Positions 12,900 to 23,368 of a DNA stretch of 64,000 nt are shown in pieces; within the stretch, counting starts at the first letter, position 1; each line of letters opens with the position of its first letter. A program made the translations under genes and the position numbers. The notes beneath the pieces are model-generated. The model saw nothing but the letters and a program-made list of their open reading frames with translations, was not told where the DNA came from and made no database searches. This stretch comes from Eremophila alpestris peregrina (taxonomy: Eukaryota > Chordata > Aves > Passeriformes > Alaudidae), in contig WMCF01000066.1 in NCBI GenBank assembly GCA_009792885.1, forward strand, positions 2,979,891 to 3,043,890. The letters are read 5' to 3'.

Positions 12900-14449
12900 G
12901 CCCCCTCTGGTTCCATCCAGAGGATGGTGCTCCTGGGGCAGCTCTGAGACGTGGCTGCAGCTCCCAAGTCCATTAAACAGCGCTGCTGTAATTAGGCTAA
13001 AGCAGTGCATGGCCACAGGGCTGGGAAGCAGTGATGGAAAGCCTTTCCTGGGAAAGGGCTGGGTCCTTGTGGAGCACAGCCCCAGCCATCAGTCAGCAGC
13101 AGCTCGCCCAGACGTTATCCAGCCTCAAGCCAGCAGAGTGGAAACCCTTTCTCTGAAATATTCCTGAGGCCCTGAGTGATGGAAGATGGACAGGGCTGCA
13201 GTCAGAGCTCTCATCTCACCACGGAGCCTCTGGAGGGCAGGAAAGGAGGCTCAGGAGTGGGGACACACTCCCAGCAGCTTAGATGCAGCTCTGTCCTGGA
13301 TGCAGATGAGGAGGGATGGGGGTGCTGGGATCCTGCTGCCTCTCCCCCAGTTCATGACAGTCACCATGGGACATGACACCCTCTCCAAAGCATCCCACAG
13401 CTGGCGACCCCAGGCAGGGAGCTCCCAGCCATCCCGATTTTGGGAGACCTTGGCAGCGCCAGCATCATTTAGAGGGCACTGCAGAGGTAAGAGCAGCTCT
13501 GATCTTGATAATGTGGAACTCTCAGATCCAGCTAAAAGCCATTTCCCTTTGTTTTTTCCCCCAAAAATGAACTCTTCTTAGGCCATTCCCCCCATGAACT
13601 CTTGGCCCCTGTTGCAAAGCACAGCTCTGATGGTGGAAGCTGCCAGACCCCCCCAGCCTGTACCAGTGAGCAATAAACCCCAGTGACCCCTGCCTGAAGG
13701 CTCAGGGGACTCCTTTATGCTCCCACACCTTCCCACCAGAGGGAAAAGCCAAGCACAGAAAGACAGCACAGTTGCAAAGCCACTGAACACAAACTCTGCT
13801 GCATCCCCCACAGCCCAGCCACAGTGTGGAGTGGGGGCTGCAGCCTCCTCACACACCCCCAAAATCCTGGTGGTGACACAGGAAGCTCCCACAGCCCCTC
13901 CAAGCACTGTCCCTGCACTCACAGCCCAGCTGTGTGCGTGACCTGCTCCATCTGCACACACCACACCCCCTGGGCACAGCGTGGAGCACAGACTGTTCCT
14001 TTCAGCACTTTTCTCACCCCAAATTCCCTGCTCTCCCCCTCCCTCACTGCCAGAGGCTGTTTTTCTCTTGATCCAGGCCAGCTTCAAAACCAGGGCCACT
14101 GCAGCATCTCTTTGCAAGTGGTGTTTGCTTCTCTAGATGCACTCCCATCTGTACTCAGGATGACCCCGTTTCTTTCTGGAAGCACCCAGGACTGGGAAAA
14201 GGGATGAGAAGAGAAGACAGTCTGCAGCCTGCTCTGAGGCCAAAGATGTTGAGATTTTCAAAGAGTACATTCAAGATGGGAAAGAAAAGGTGGTGTTAAC
14301 TGCTCTGAAGGGAGCAAAGGGATGGGCGCAGTAGAGGAGAAATTAGGGAAGCTCCAATGCATTGGGAACATCAGGGTCAAGGGTAAAAGCAACCTCAGCT
14401 CCCTGGCTCTGCTATGGATGAGTCCATCTCAGCTTGGGGAAGTTATTCC
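12900..14449. other. Non-coding stretch
   Basis: Mixed, moderately GC-rich sequence with no gene or repeat recognised. Open frames on the minus strand (13578-14117, 179 codons) are opposed by equally long plus-strand frames and show no domain, so they look like chance frames. A lone AATAAA near 13672 has no supporting structure. Confidence 0.55.
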
Positions 14450-14532
14450 AGAATCACAGAATTTCTAGGTTGGAAGAGACATTTAACATCATCGAGTCCA
14501 ACCCATGTTCTAACACCTCAACTAGATCCATT
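14450..14532 (-). mobile_element. CR1 LINE 3'-end fragment, antisense
   Basis: This starts with the complement of the CR1 terminus (AGAATCACAGAATTTCTAGG), followed by 'TTGGAAGAGACATTTAACAT' and 'CATCGAGTCCAACCC', then 'CTAACACCTCAACTA'. It is a very short 5'-truncated insertion on the minus strand. The inner boundary is uncertain because the copy decays after about 14532. Confidence 0.82.
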
Positions 14533-14609
14533 CCTCCATGCTCTCCAAAAAATATCTGTTAGAAAAGCATGTTTGGGGAAATTTGGGAGGGCAGCGAAAG
14601 GCAGAGAGG

Positions 14610-14850
14610 AGGAGAGTGGTGAACTGAGCCTCAAGCGAAGGGCCCAGTCTCCTTCCGAGCATGGCAAGACACATGGAGTGATGAAGCCGCCAAGAAGTTA
14701 TAATCAGGACTAATAGTTGGAGGTTCTTAATATTCCTGCAATCCAATAAATCAATGCTGCTAAACAGGAGCGCGGGAAGGCGAGCGGGGGATTGACAGCA
14801 CAAATTAGGTTGGGCTGCGGGGAGAGATTTCTCAAGTAGTTGGTTCCGTC
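14610..14850. promoter_or_regulatory. Candidate conserved non-coding block
   Basis: This repeat-free block contains TTATAATCAGGACTAATAG, CCAATAAATCAATGC, GGATTGACAGC and ACAAATTAGG words together with scattered CpGs (CTCAAGCGAAGG, GGAGCGCGGGAAGGCGAGCG). TGACAG is a MEIS/TALE-type site and TAAT words are homeodomain cores. Retained CpGs inside an AT-rich block suggest constraint or low methylation. No frame on either strand looks coding. Confidence 0.35.
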
Positions 14851-15687
14851 TGAGCTCACAGGCAGCTCCTGAGCGAGGGGTAAGGTGAGGATGCTGCAGG
14901 GGCATCTCTCAGGTGAGCTGTGCCTCCTGTCCGGACACCTCTCCCGGCATCAGCTGCTCCCAGAGTCCTCTCTGTGCTCGGGGAAGTGAGAACAGCCCCA
15001 CCCGCCCCACAAACATTAACTATTTGTTCTCCCTGCTGCTCCCCCGGCACTGAGAGGATTAGCTCAGTGTTTATTTCCTTACGGGTGTGTTTAAACCATC
15101 ATTCAAGAGCCAGGAATTATGATTAGAGATATAAAAATGCCGGGATTTACAAGAGGATTAGTACCCTAAAACAGAGCTGCTGCTATTCCTGCTCTGATCC
15201 TCCCGAGTATCCCAGGAAAGACTGTTGTGTTCTGGGAGAAAGCAGTGCTGCATAACCTTCAAATTAGGGGGAAGGGAATAAGGCAGCCCAGCTCTTCCAA
15301 ATCCTCCAGAAGACACCTTGCAATTAGAGGAGATCTAGATCAGATCTTAAGCAAATACCACAGCTACAACTTCAGCCAAGTTATAAAACATTCCTGCAGA
15401 GGGAATGACTCAAACACGTTCAGCATCCACTTCTGAGTTCAGCACTCAGAGGCCATACAGACAGCTCCTATCAAATTTATCTTATTCTGTACAAAATTCA
15501 AATTTATCACAGCCCAGAATGTGTTACCAGCATCAAAAATGGGGTGGACAGATGTGTTTCCATGCACTTGTCCCTGTGATAGCCACAGGACATCTGCAGA
15601 GAAACCAGGATATTCAGCCCAGTCATCTCCATCTTCTGCTCTGTCCTCCAGAAATGAAAGGACCAGACTCAGCACTTGAATCTCTGT

Positions 15688-15751
15688 ATCCCTTGTCATA
15701 TGGAACTTTTCCAGCTCCTTAAATCATTCTTGTCTGCATATGACAAGGGAT
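15688..15751. repeat. Perfect 15-bp inverted repeat, 34-nt loop
   Basis: The 15 bases at 15688-15702 (ATCCCTTGTCATATG) are the exact reverse complement of 15737-15751 (CATATGACAAGGGAT), with 34 nt between. Just outside, AATCTC on the left and GAGATT on the right extend the symmetry imperfectly. The right arm leads straight into the ancient CR1/L3-like copy that starts near 15744. It could be a stem-loop or the scar of an inversion at the 5' end of that insertion. No function is known. Confidence 0.7.
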
Positions 15752-16080
15752 TGGAAGGGCTGAGATTATTTATCTTAAAAAGGAGACAAATAGGAAGTCT
15801 GATGATAAATGTATATGAATTAATGAGTGAGGGAGACAAAGTACATCTGGTATTTCTACCCTCCCAGCCTTGCAACACAAGAAGTCCCGTTTGATTCCCC
15901 TGAAATAGTGACAAATTCAAAACTGATGAAAAGAAACACTTTCCCTAAGCAGCCTATGAAATCCGTCAAAGCCTGGAGCTCGGGAGGTTTCAAAGACATT
16001 TATATCAATAACACGGCTCTCCAGAGCTAATGGTCAATGCTAATGAAAAGGAGAGAATGAGTTTAAGGCCCTCTCTAATG
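15744..16080 (+). mobile_element. Ancient CR1/L3-like LINE remnant
   Basis: Two blocks match from memory the tail of old amniote CR1/L3-type LINEs in the correct order. The first is 'GCTGAGATTATTTATCTTAA' followed by AAAGGAGACAAATAGGAAG and GATAAATGTATATGAATTAATGAG. The second, at about 15909-16030, is 'GTGACAAATTCAAAACTGAT' with GGTTTCAAAGACATTTATAT and CAATAACACGGCTCTCCAGAG. Divergence is much greater than in the young CR1 copies nearby, so the insertion is old. No usable reverse-transcriptase frame remains. The boundaries are approximate, and a RepeatMasker search would settle the family. Confidence 0.6.
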
Positions 16081-18119
16081 ACTGCAGTGGGCTGGAGAGA
16101 AGTCCTGGATTTAGCCAGCAATTCCACACTGAAAAACTCTACTTCATGTATTTGCAAAGTCTGGTGCTACGTGGATTTATTAGGGGAGACTGTTCTCCCC
16201 AAATCCTCTGCTCCTGCCTGTGAGTCAGGGCCCATCTCACAACCCTGCTCTAGGCACTATGAATTCAAACAGGTCCTCTTAGGAAACATTTGTGTTTCCC
16301 TTCCTACCCTCCCACCCAGGTAAAAAAGCACAGGGAGGTCTGGAAAGCCTGTCCGTTGTACCCCAGATTTCAGTCCACACTAGAACTGCACTCTGAGATC
16401 CCCAGTAACTTCTTATTTCTTGTCAAAACTCATCTATATTCCTTACCCCTGAATTACCACTACAGGAGAGCACCACTGCTCTATTTTTCATGGGAATTGT
16501 TCCTTTGTCTTTGGTCTCTCTCTATCATGATTGTTATTGATATCAAAAGCAGTGCCCAGAGACTTCAAACAAGAGGCAAACCTCGATTAAGGAGACATTG
16601 TAAGAGATGGTCTCTGCCCTAGAAAGCCCAGATACAAGAAGAAAAGAAAGATTTGAAAACATCCTCAAGGTCGCAGGAGGAATCTACAGCACATCCAGGG
16701 GAAAAACAGTGCTGAGCCATCTCTGTCCAAAATTCACCCCATCCTCCTGTTTTCACATCACCTGTGACTGTGAGCCATCTCTGTCCAAAATTCACCCCAT
16801 CCTCCTGTTTTCACATCACCTGTGGCTGTGAGTTTCATGTGCTGGTTCTGCATCTGCTGTGACAGGACCAAGCCTGGCCCACCACATCTCCCTCCTTAGG
16901 CTCTTGAATCTCAGGACATGCACATTGCAAGGGTCTCAGCTCCTCTTTCCCTGCACCACCACAGCATCCTCCTTCCTTTGATCCCACCGTGTTCTTCATG
17001 GTTGGTGAGGACCTCTGCATGTGACAGCTCCTCTGTCTGAGCAGGACGTTAAACTCATAATATTAAGGCCAGGTAATTAAGGCCAGCTCTCCAAGGAGTC
17101 CTGATAATAGACTGGGGAGGTCAATGGACCAAGTCAACAAGAGGGATGGACTCTTCCCAAGGGCAGCTCTCCTTCTCCACTGCCACAGCTTGGGACTTTA
17201 TTAGACAACAGAACTCAGAGAGTGTGAAAGTCCTCCAGCACCCCTGAGCATAAATCACAACCCAAAAACCACCTGAGCAGAATGCTGCTTGCCTACACAA
17301 ATACATTGCAAAACACTGGGCACATTTGTCCTGGCCATCAGCAGCTGCAGTGATCACTGTAAGAGGTTTGAACACAGCAGAATGTTCTTTACTCTGGAGT
17401 GTAACATGCCCATTATTAAGTGCTATATAATGCCGAGCTCCTGCTGTAAAAGGGTCTTCAGAAATGACAACATAAAGAATTAACGGCCTCCAAAACAGGG
17501 CTCAGGTGAAACCTGATAGTTAAAGCTGAGAGAATTTTATATCAAAATCCTGCAAGTTTCACAGGAACATAAAACAAAGCCATAAATCACATTGGCTCTG
17601 CTCACAAGGTTGGTGGAACTCAGGAAATATAAAACCCCAAAACTTTTGATGAACATCCCAAGTCCTGAGCTTGTTACACGGTTCTGAGCCACTGTTTGTC
17701 AAACCCTGTTTGACCAACACACCCTCAAATAATTCATGGGCTTCTGCCAAGTGTAAGGCAAATACTACTCAAATTAATAAAGTGACAGTGCTGGCCCAAA
17801 GCAGGTGTAACATGGGGAGGACATGGCTTGTAATGCCCAAGGAATGAGATCTCTGCCTGCTGTAGGAGTCCAGCACTGAGATGCAGCCCTGCAACCCAAA
17901 TCCCTCTGCCCAAAGCAGGGACAGAACCATTTTTTACCCCCACACTGTGGGTTTCAGCATGGAAATTATGAGGAAGTGTTATACTAAATAAAGGCCATGA
18001 AAAAATATACACACACAAACAAAAAAAGCCAAAAAAGAAAATGGGTACTGCAAGCACTCAGAGAAGATTATTCTTCAACAAACCATCAGCACTTTTCCCC
18101 ATGTGCTCCTGTGTCCTAC
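16081..18119. other. Non-coding stretch holding a 58-bp duplication
   Basis: No gene is supported. The only clear structure is the tandem duplication at 16714-16829. The stretch 17380-17490 is AT-rich and unique, and 17990-18040 is A-rich. The frames present are short and unconvincing. Confidence 0.55.
16714..16829. repeat. 58-bp tandem duplication, two copies
   Basis: A 58-nt unit starting GAGCCATCTCTGTCCAAAAT at 16714 is repeated directly at 16772. The copies differ at a single base by eye (CTGTGACTG in the first, CTGTGGCTG in the second). Such high identity implies a recent duplication, an allele difference or an assembly effect. The unit does not match CR1 or another repeat I recognise and does not preserve a reading frame. 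Confidence 0.9.
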
Positions 18120-18540
18120 TGATGCCTTGGAGTGGCTACCTGGAACAGAGGCTAGACAAGATTAAGAGAGTAAGAGTAGGTATTTATTAAAGGCCTTCAA
18201 TAGACACACCTTGGGCAGGCAAAAGCCTGTGAGAGGGGCTACACCCAAACTGGATGATGGTCACAAGTTTTTCAGACAGATATAAGTTTGATCTATTTGC
18301 ATATCAGGGGTTAATCCTCCAGTTTCAGCTTCAGGTAATGAACTAATTTACCCACAGTTTTCTCCCCTCCCCAATTCAAATTTGTTTATACTTTTTGAGG
18401 GCCTGAGGCTGTCCCTGGGTTCCAGGCCCAGAGGGATTGTTTTATTTGAATAAAATATGAAGACAGTAGCTAACTTCATATGGGATTGAACACAGAACAG
18501 GATTTGAAGAATATAAAAGCTAAAATCTTAAGGCATTATA
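18120..18540 (-). mobile_element. Solo LTR of an avian endogenous retrovirus
   Basis: This is a 421-bp element in minus orientation. On the minus strand it starts near TATAATGCCTTAAG (a decayed TG terminus) and ends ...CCAAGGCATCA. The minus-strand AATAAA lies at 18183-18188, about 68 nt before the 3' end, as expected for R-U5. The 4-bp sequence CTAC flanks both sides (18116-18119 and 18541-18544) and is a plausible target-site duplication. No internal retroviral coding sequence is attached, so this is a solo LTR left by recombination. Its termini and R-U5 resemble the LTR at 60561-60998. Family assignment (class I or ERVL-like) is uncertain. Confidence 0.72.
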
Positions 18541-18604
18541 CTACCTTGCCCTGAAGAGCCCAGCACAGCACAGCCCAGTGTCCAGTGCAACCCCTGTGAG
18601 ACAT

Positions 18605-18990
18605 TTTGGAACATGTCTATCAGCAAACGAAATCAGACGCGAGAATAAAGTTGGCGCGGAGTTTTAGCGGTGTCATTTCGGCGGTGTTGCCTCCCCTGGC
18701 CATGGATTATGGATCTCTGCAGAGGGGAGGCAGCAGCCAGGGCTGCTGTGCCCTCCCTCAGCCCGGGGTAATGCACAGTACTGCGGGGATCTGCAGGTAA
18801 CTGATGATCCCATCTGGCACGGGAGCGGGAAGTGATTGATTCACTCTCCATCCTGGTACTTAGACTTTTCACCCTCAACAGGCCACGAAGCCTCGTTCAT
18901 CATCTTCATCAATCAAACGGGCAAATATCATTAAATCTGCAGGCCACAAGCAGCATCATTTATATTTTTGTCCTTTTTTTGTTGGTTTTT
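18605..18990. promoter_or_regulatory. Candidate conserved non-coding block with TTGGCGCGG
   Basis: This unique block contains unusually many CpGs for its AT-rich setting (AATCAGACGCGAGAATAAAG, TTGGCGCGGA at 18651-18660, TTTTAGCGG, TTTCGGCGG). TTGGCGCGG fits an E2F-type site, and TTGGC is also an NFI half-site. Words such as AAGTGATTGATTC and TCATCAATCAAACGG are homeodomain/TALE-like. A short plus-strand frame through it does not resemble a known protein. It begins about 65 bp beyond the LTR. Confidence 0.38.
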
Positions 18991-21889
18991 TTTTTCAAAC
19001 TTTGTTCCAAAAGTTTGCCGCCTCCTCTTCTCACATCCCTTTCTGAAAAAATAGTGCTTCCAGCTGCCAGAATTCAGCAAGGCAAAATGCAGAAGCTGAA
19101 CCCTGAGAAGGAGGGATGGTGGCAAGCTTTGAGGTTCTCACTCCCAAAGCCACAGGGGATGCTCAGAGGATTATATTCCCAAATTCTCCAGAGCTGGTTT
19201 GATCCCTTTGTGCTCTTGGACACACCAAGGGTGTTTTGCCACAAGGCTGACCCAGGGCACAGCTTTTAAGCATCACCACACAGGATGTGGCACAAATCAG
19301 GGCAATTCCTCAGAATTCAGTGGAACAGCAATGGCCTGTCTGTGCTGTTCCTCTGCCCCGTAACTTCCCAAGGACAACGGGTACCTCCAGTTTGTCCCCA
19401 CTGTTTATTTAAGCATTGATTTTTCCCTTAATGCCCTTCTGCAAAGTCACTTTTTACAATGTGGAAATGTACCAACGGCACCAAGCACAGGATGTGCAGG
19501 AAGGGGACGTGAAACCCATCAAAAATCAGGGATGGGTTTGAGGCCATCCTGAAAGAAGCTGACAATTCACCGTGGCAGGTTCCCTCTTTCCCAGAGCTGT
19601 TTGAGTCCAGTCTGTTTATCCCAGGGCTCTGATCAGATCAGAGTCAATGCTGAATGAGTGGATGGATGGACAGCACTGCCAACAAGTTCACTGCCTCCCC
19701 TCCCAGCAAGACACTCCATTAGAAAAGTTTTTGAAGGAATAAAAAGAAAAGCAGCCATAAACACTGGCCAAAAATAATCTGACTCAGGGAAATTTCCAGC
19801 GAGCCCAGAATAGCCTGGAGTGAAAATCCATCTCTAATGTGACTGAAAGAGCCTCGTGAAGGAACAGATGCAGCCTGTAAATTAAATCACCAAGAAAGGT
19901 TGGAGGAGCCAAATGAAATCTCCACCTGCCATTACTTCCGAGGCAGAGACAGGGCTGGGCACGGGGAAGGAGGGCGATGGATGGGCAGACAAATCATTTT
20001 ATTAGCCTTAATTGCCATTTCAATACCATACCCATGTCTCCACATAAGCCTTCATTCTCTGGAAAGTTGTCAGTTCATGTCCTGAATGGGCCAGGCTTGT
20101 TATCAGCAAGGCGTTTACAGCCCCTGGGCTGTGCATTAATTAAAAAGGCTTTGTGCTGAGGCTCATTCATTAGCACACTGCTCCTTTAATCACTGCCTCT
20201 TCAGCCACCAGGACAATCTATAAATCTCCTCAAATATGAAATAATGAAGTGGAATGGTTCAATTTATTACAATGTAATAAGGCAGGATAATGTGGGGGTG
20301 GACAGGGTGGCACTGGAGCTGTCTCCTTGCCCAATCTTCCCACCTCATTACTGACAGTGACCATGACTGAGGAGAGCAGGAGGGATGCACGACAGGATAG
20401 AGAATGCATGGGACACAGATCTTCCCATCTCCTGCCATCCTTCCCTCACAAAACCCAGCATGCCACAAGTCACTGAGGATGATGCTGAAAGCCAGACCTG
20501 GTTCCTTGGCCTTGGGAGGGAGGTTTTGCCCTGAAGAAGTCCCCAAGATTCTGCTCCTCGATGCTGACACCAGCATCCATCAGCAGTAGGGGAAGTCTCT
20601 CCCTCTCCATCCCATTTCCCCACCTCTCCTTGTTCCACCATTCCTGGAAGGACCCAGGCAAGTGCCAAGTGCCAAGGAGCAGATGTTCTAGGGAGCATCA
20701 ACAAGCTCCAAAAATTCACAAATTAACTCAGCACAACGCTCTTGTTTCCCCTCTCATGGCTCATCTCCCAGCAGCTGGGCCCTCCAGTCAAGCTGCCAAA
20801 TAAAATGTGATTGTACACATTGGGTTAATTAACAAAGGGAGAAGGGACAACACTTGCCTGGCTTTGCATTCCCTAAATAAATGCATCAAGGATATCTAAC
20901 TAGTGAGGGGAGGCCAAACATGACAATTTCTCTCCACGAAAATTGGAGATTAAAGATGCCAGGGGAAGAAACAAAACTTCAGCTATTCTAGAAAAGCAGC
21001 CACGGCATTCAAAGAAAGTGCAAAATGAAAACTGCCCATAGAAAAGTTTACAAAAGCTAATTATGCTCTAGCATAGAAGGGAAGCATTTAGAGAAAAACA
21101 GGATTTGTAAAGAACATTGTAGTGGGTTTTGAAAATTTACTTTTCCCTGTCAAAAGACACCAAGTAAGAAACATGGAATTCACACTATAACAGCTCTACA
21201 ATTTGCCATTTTATTTTCATTGCTCTCTCTATTCAGTCTCAAAAAGCCTTGAATTCTTATGCACTGTTATATAATTAATGTGGTTATTAATATAATTAAC
21301 ACAAGCTGTTGATTTATCCAAAATTCATTCCAAGGGAAGTGAGTTGTGATAAATGCACAAGAAAAAAGTTTAAACTATCAGAATATCATCATTCTGTTTA
21401 AAACTGAAATTTGTCTTAAAAACTTTTTTTCAGAACCCAGATTAGGATTGTTCCAGGTTTTTCCACAGGGAATATGCAAGCCATAAATATGAATTGTTTT
21501 AACTGACCCAGCTTAACCCTGCTGGGAGGGGGTGCCCTGACCCAGGAAAAGACTCAAGGGTTTCATTTTCTCTCCCTATTTATTACCAGAAGTGCATTCA
21601 AATGCTGTTAGAGGGTGGGAAAATGATTCTTCTGTGCTAAAAAGGCCCAATCGTACACATTGCTCAAACCCACAGCTCTTTAATACCAGCAATCTGCTAA
21701 GTGCTAATTTGTCAAGACAAAACCTTTCATCTCCAAGGCTCCCCAAACGCTTCATTTGCTCGAGATTCACTCACCCCATCACAATAAAATTCCAGACCAT
21801 CCACAGGGCGCTGCAAGCAGAGGTTTGGGTTCCTCTTCCCCTCCAGGAAGGGCTCCTCCAGGAGAAGGGCAACTAATTACTGCTCAAGT

Positions 21890-22350
21890 CAACGAATTAA
21901 CCCTGTCTCTGGCTACTCTGTGAGTTTCAAGGTGCTTTTTAGAGGGAACAGCGTGGCGGGGTCCTCACCATCAGAAAACTCTATTACACGGATCTTCAAA
22001 AAAGCTCATTACTACAAAGCTACCAGCATTCAATCCCATTAATAAAACACATCGGTGTATAATTATAATATTAGGCACTTAAATTGCAGTTTTCATCTGC
22101 AGCTCTCAAAGTATTCCACCAGAGTAAATTGAGTCCCCCCTAATTTGGGCTGGTCAGAGTTTTCCATTTGAAGCCTTTCCTGATGGAGAATTGGGTTTTG
22201 CGTTTGAAAAGAAAATCGCGAAAAGGATCCGTTCTTCCTCAAAACGGTTATTTCCTTCTGGTGAGGGATATGCAAGGGGGACAAATCCCACTAAATCTGT
22301 GAAATTCAGTGGGGAGGAAGAGTTAAAATGCTGCCAAGAAAGAATAACCA
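21890..22350. promoter_or_regulatory. Candidate conserved non-coding block
   Basis: An AT-rich, repeat-free block with TCAACGAATTAACC, CATTAATAAAACACATCGG, TATAATTATAATATTAGG and AAAATCGCGAAAAGG words. It holds several homeodomain TAAT cores and isolated CpGs. TCGCGAAA is similar to E2F or Kaiso-type palindromic sites. Coding potential looks absent. The claim of conservation is inferred from composition only. Confidence 0.35.
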
Positions 22351-23305
22351 TAATGTAGAAACTTTTTTGGTGGCAGCAAAATCAGTTTGGCTGCAAACTG
22401 TTCATGGTGTGTTTGCATTGTTTGCACACAATCCAACATTTGCATTCGGGTTGTCCAGCTTGCAACATCCTATCAGGGATAAAAAGGACAAAAATGCTTC
22501 ATTTCGTGGACACAACCACCCCGTGAGCCATTTTTCTTCTCTGATGGAATCTCCAAGGTGGGAATCTCCAGATTGCTCAGAGCTGCTCCTCAGGTTTGGG
22601 GCTTTTGGGGACAAAGCCACGCTCTCTGCGAGCTGACAGCGGCACTGCCCGTGACAGATGGAGGGTGACAACCACTCCTCCAGAGCCACATCTTGGCCCA
22701 TGCCGGAACAAATCTGCTTCCAGCAGGCAAGGAGGCCGAGGAAATGAGAGATGAAAATAAAAGTATTGAGGGAATTGTATGTCTGGGAGCCAGAGCCCGA
22801 CGGCACATGGGGTTAGGCGTTAATTTGTGAGGAGACCTGTGTGCTAGGGAGGTTATCCCAGGAATACCACTGGAAATGATATCACCATGGGCACCCACCA
22901 GGCAGCTCCCTCACAAACCTATTCCCTGGTAAACACCAATTCTCAGTAATTCCAGCTATTAAAAACAACTTAAAGAGGACTCAGATCTCATTTTGCAGAG
23001 AGCGCAGGGGTCTCGAGGACTGTTTTCAAAGTTTTCCTGCACTGCAGTTAACAGTCTATGGCTTTGATATGTTCAGCTGCTGTGCTGCTTCCAGGTTTAT
23101 TAAATTTACAGCCAGAGAGACAGCATAGCTTGTTGTTTTTCCCAAAGAATCCCCAGAAGAAAGGCAGAGTTTATCAGGCATCAGTGCAAGCTCCAAGCTC
23201 GGAAATCGTGGGTGTCCAGGAGACCCCTTTCCTAACACCACACAACAAACCATTGCTCCATGCACACATTTATTCAAATCTCAAAAGGATTATTATATAT
23301 ACAAC

Positions 23306-23368
23306 ACAGTGAACAGATATATTATGTATTATATATTACATATTACATATTCACAACAGTGAACAGAT
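23306..23368. repeat. 13-bp direct repeats 50 nt apart in AT-rich sequence
   Basis: ACAGTGAACAGAT occurs at 23306-23318 and again at 23356-23368, exactly 50 nt apart. Between them is an AT-rich run of near-repeated TATTA/TTACATAT units. This looks like a small local duplication or slippage product rather than a mobile element. Confidence 0.6.

Noticed and set aside
13671..13676. Lone AATAAA as a plus-strand transcript end
   Set aside because: No AU-rich upstream UTR-like sequence and no supporting exon.
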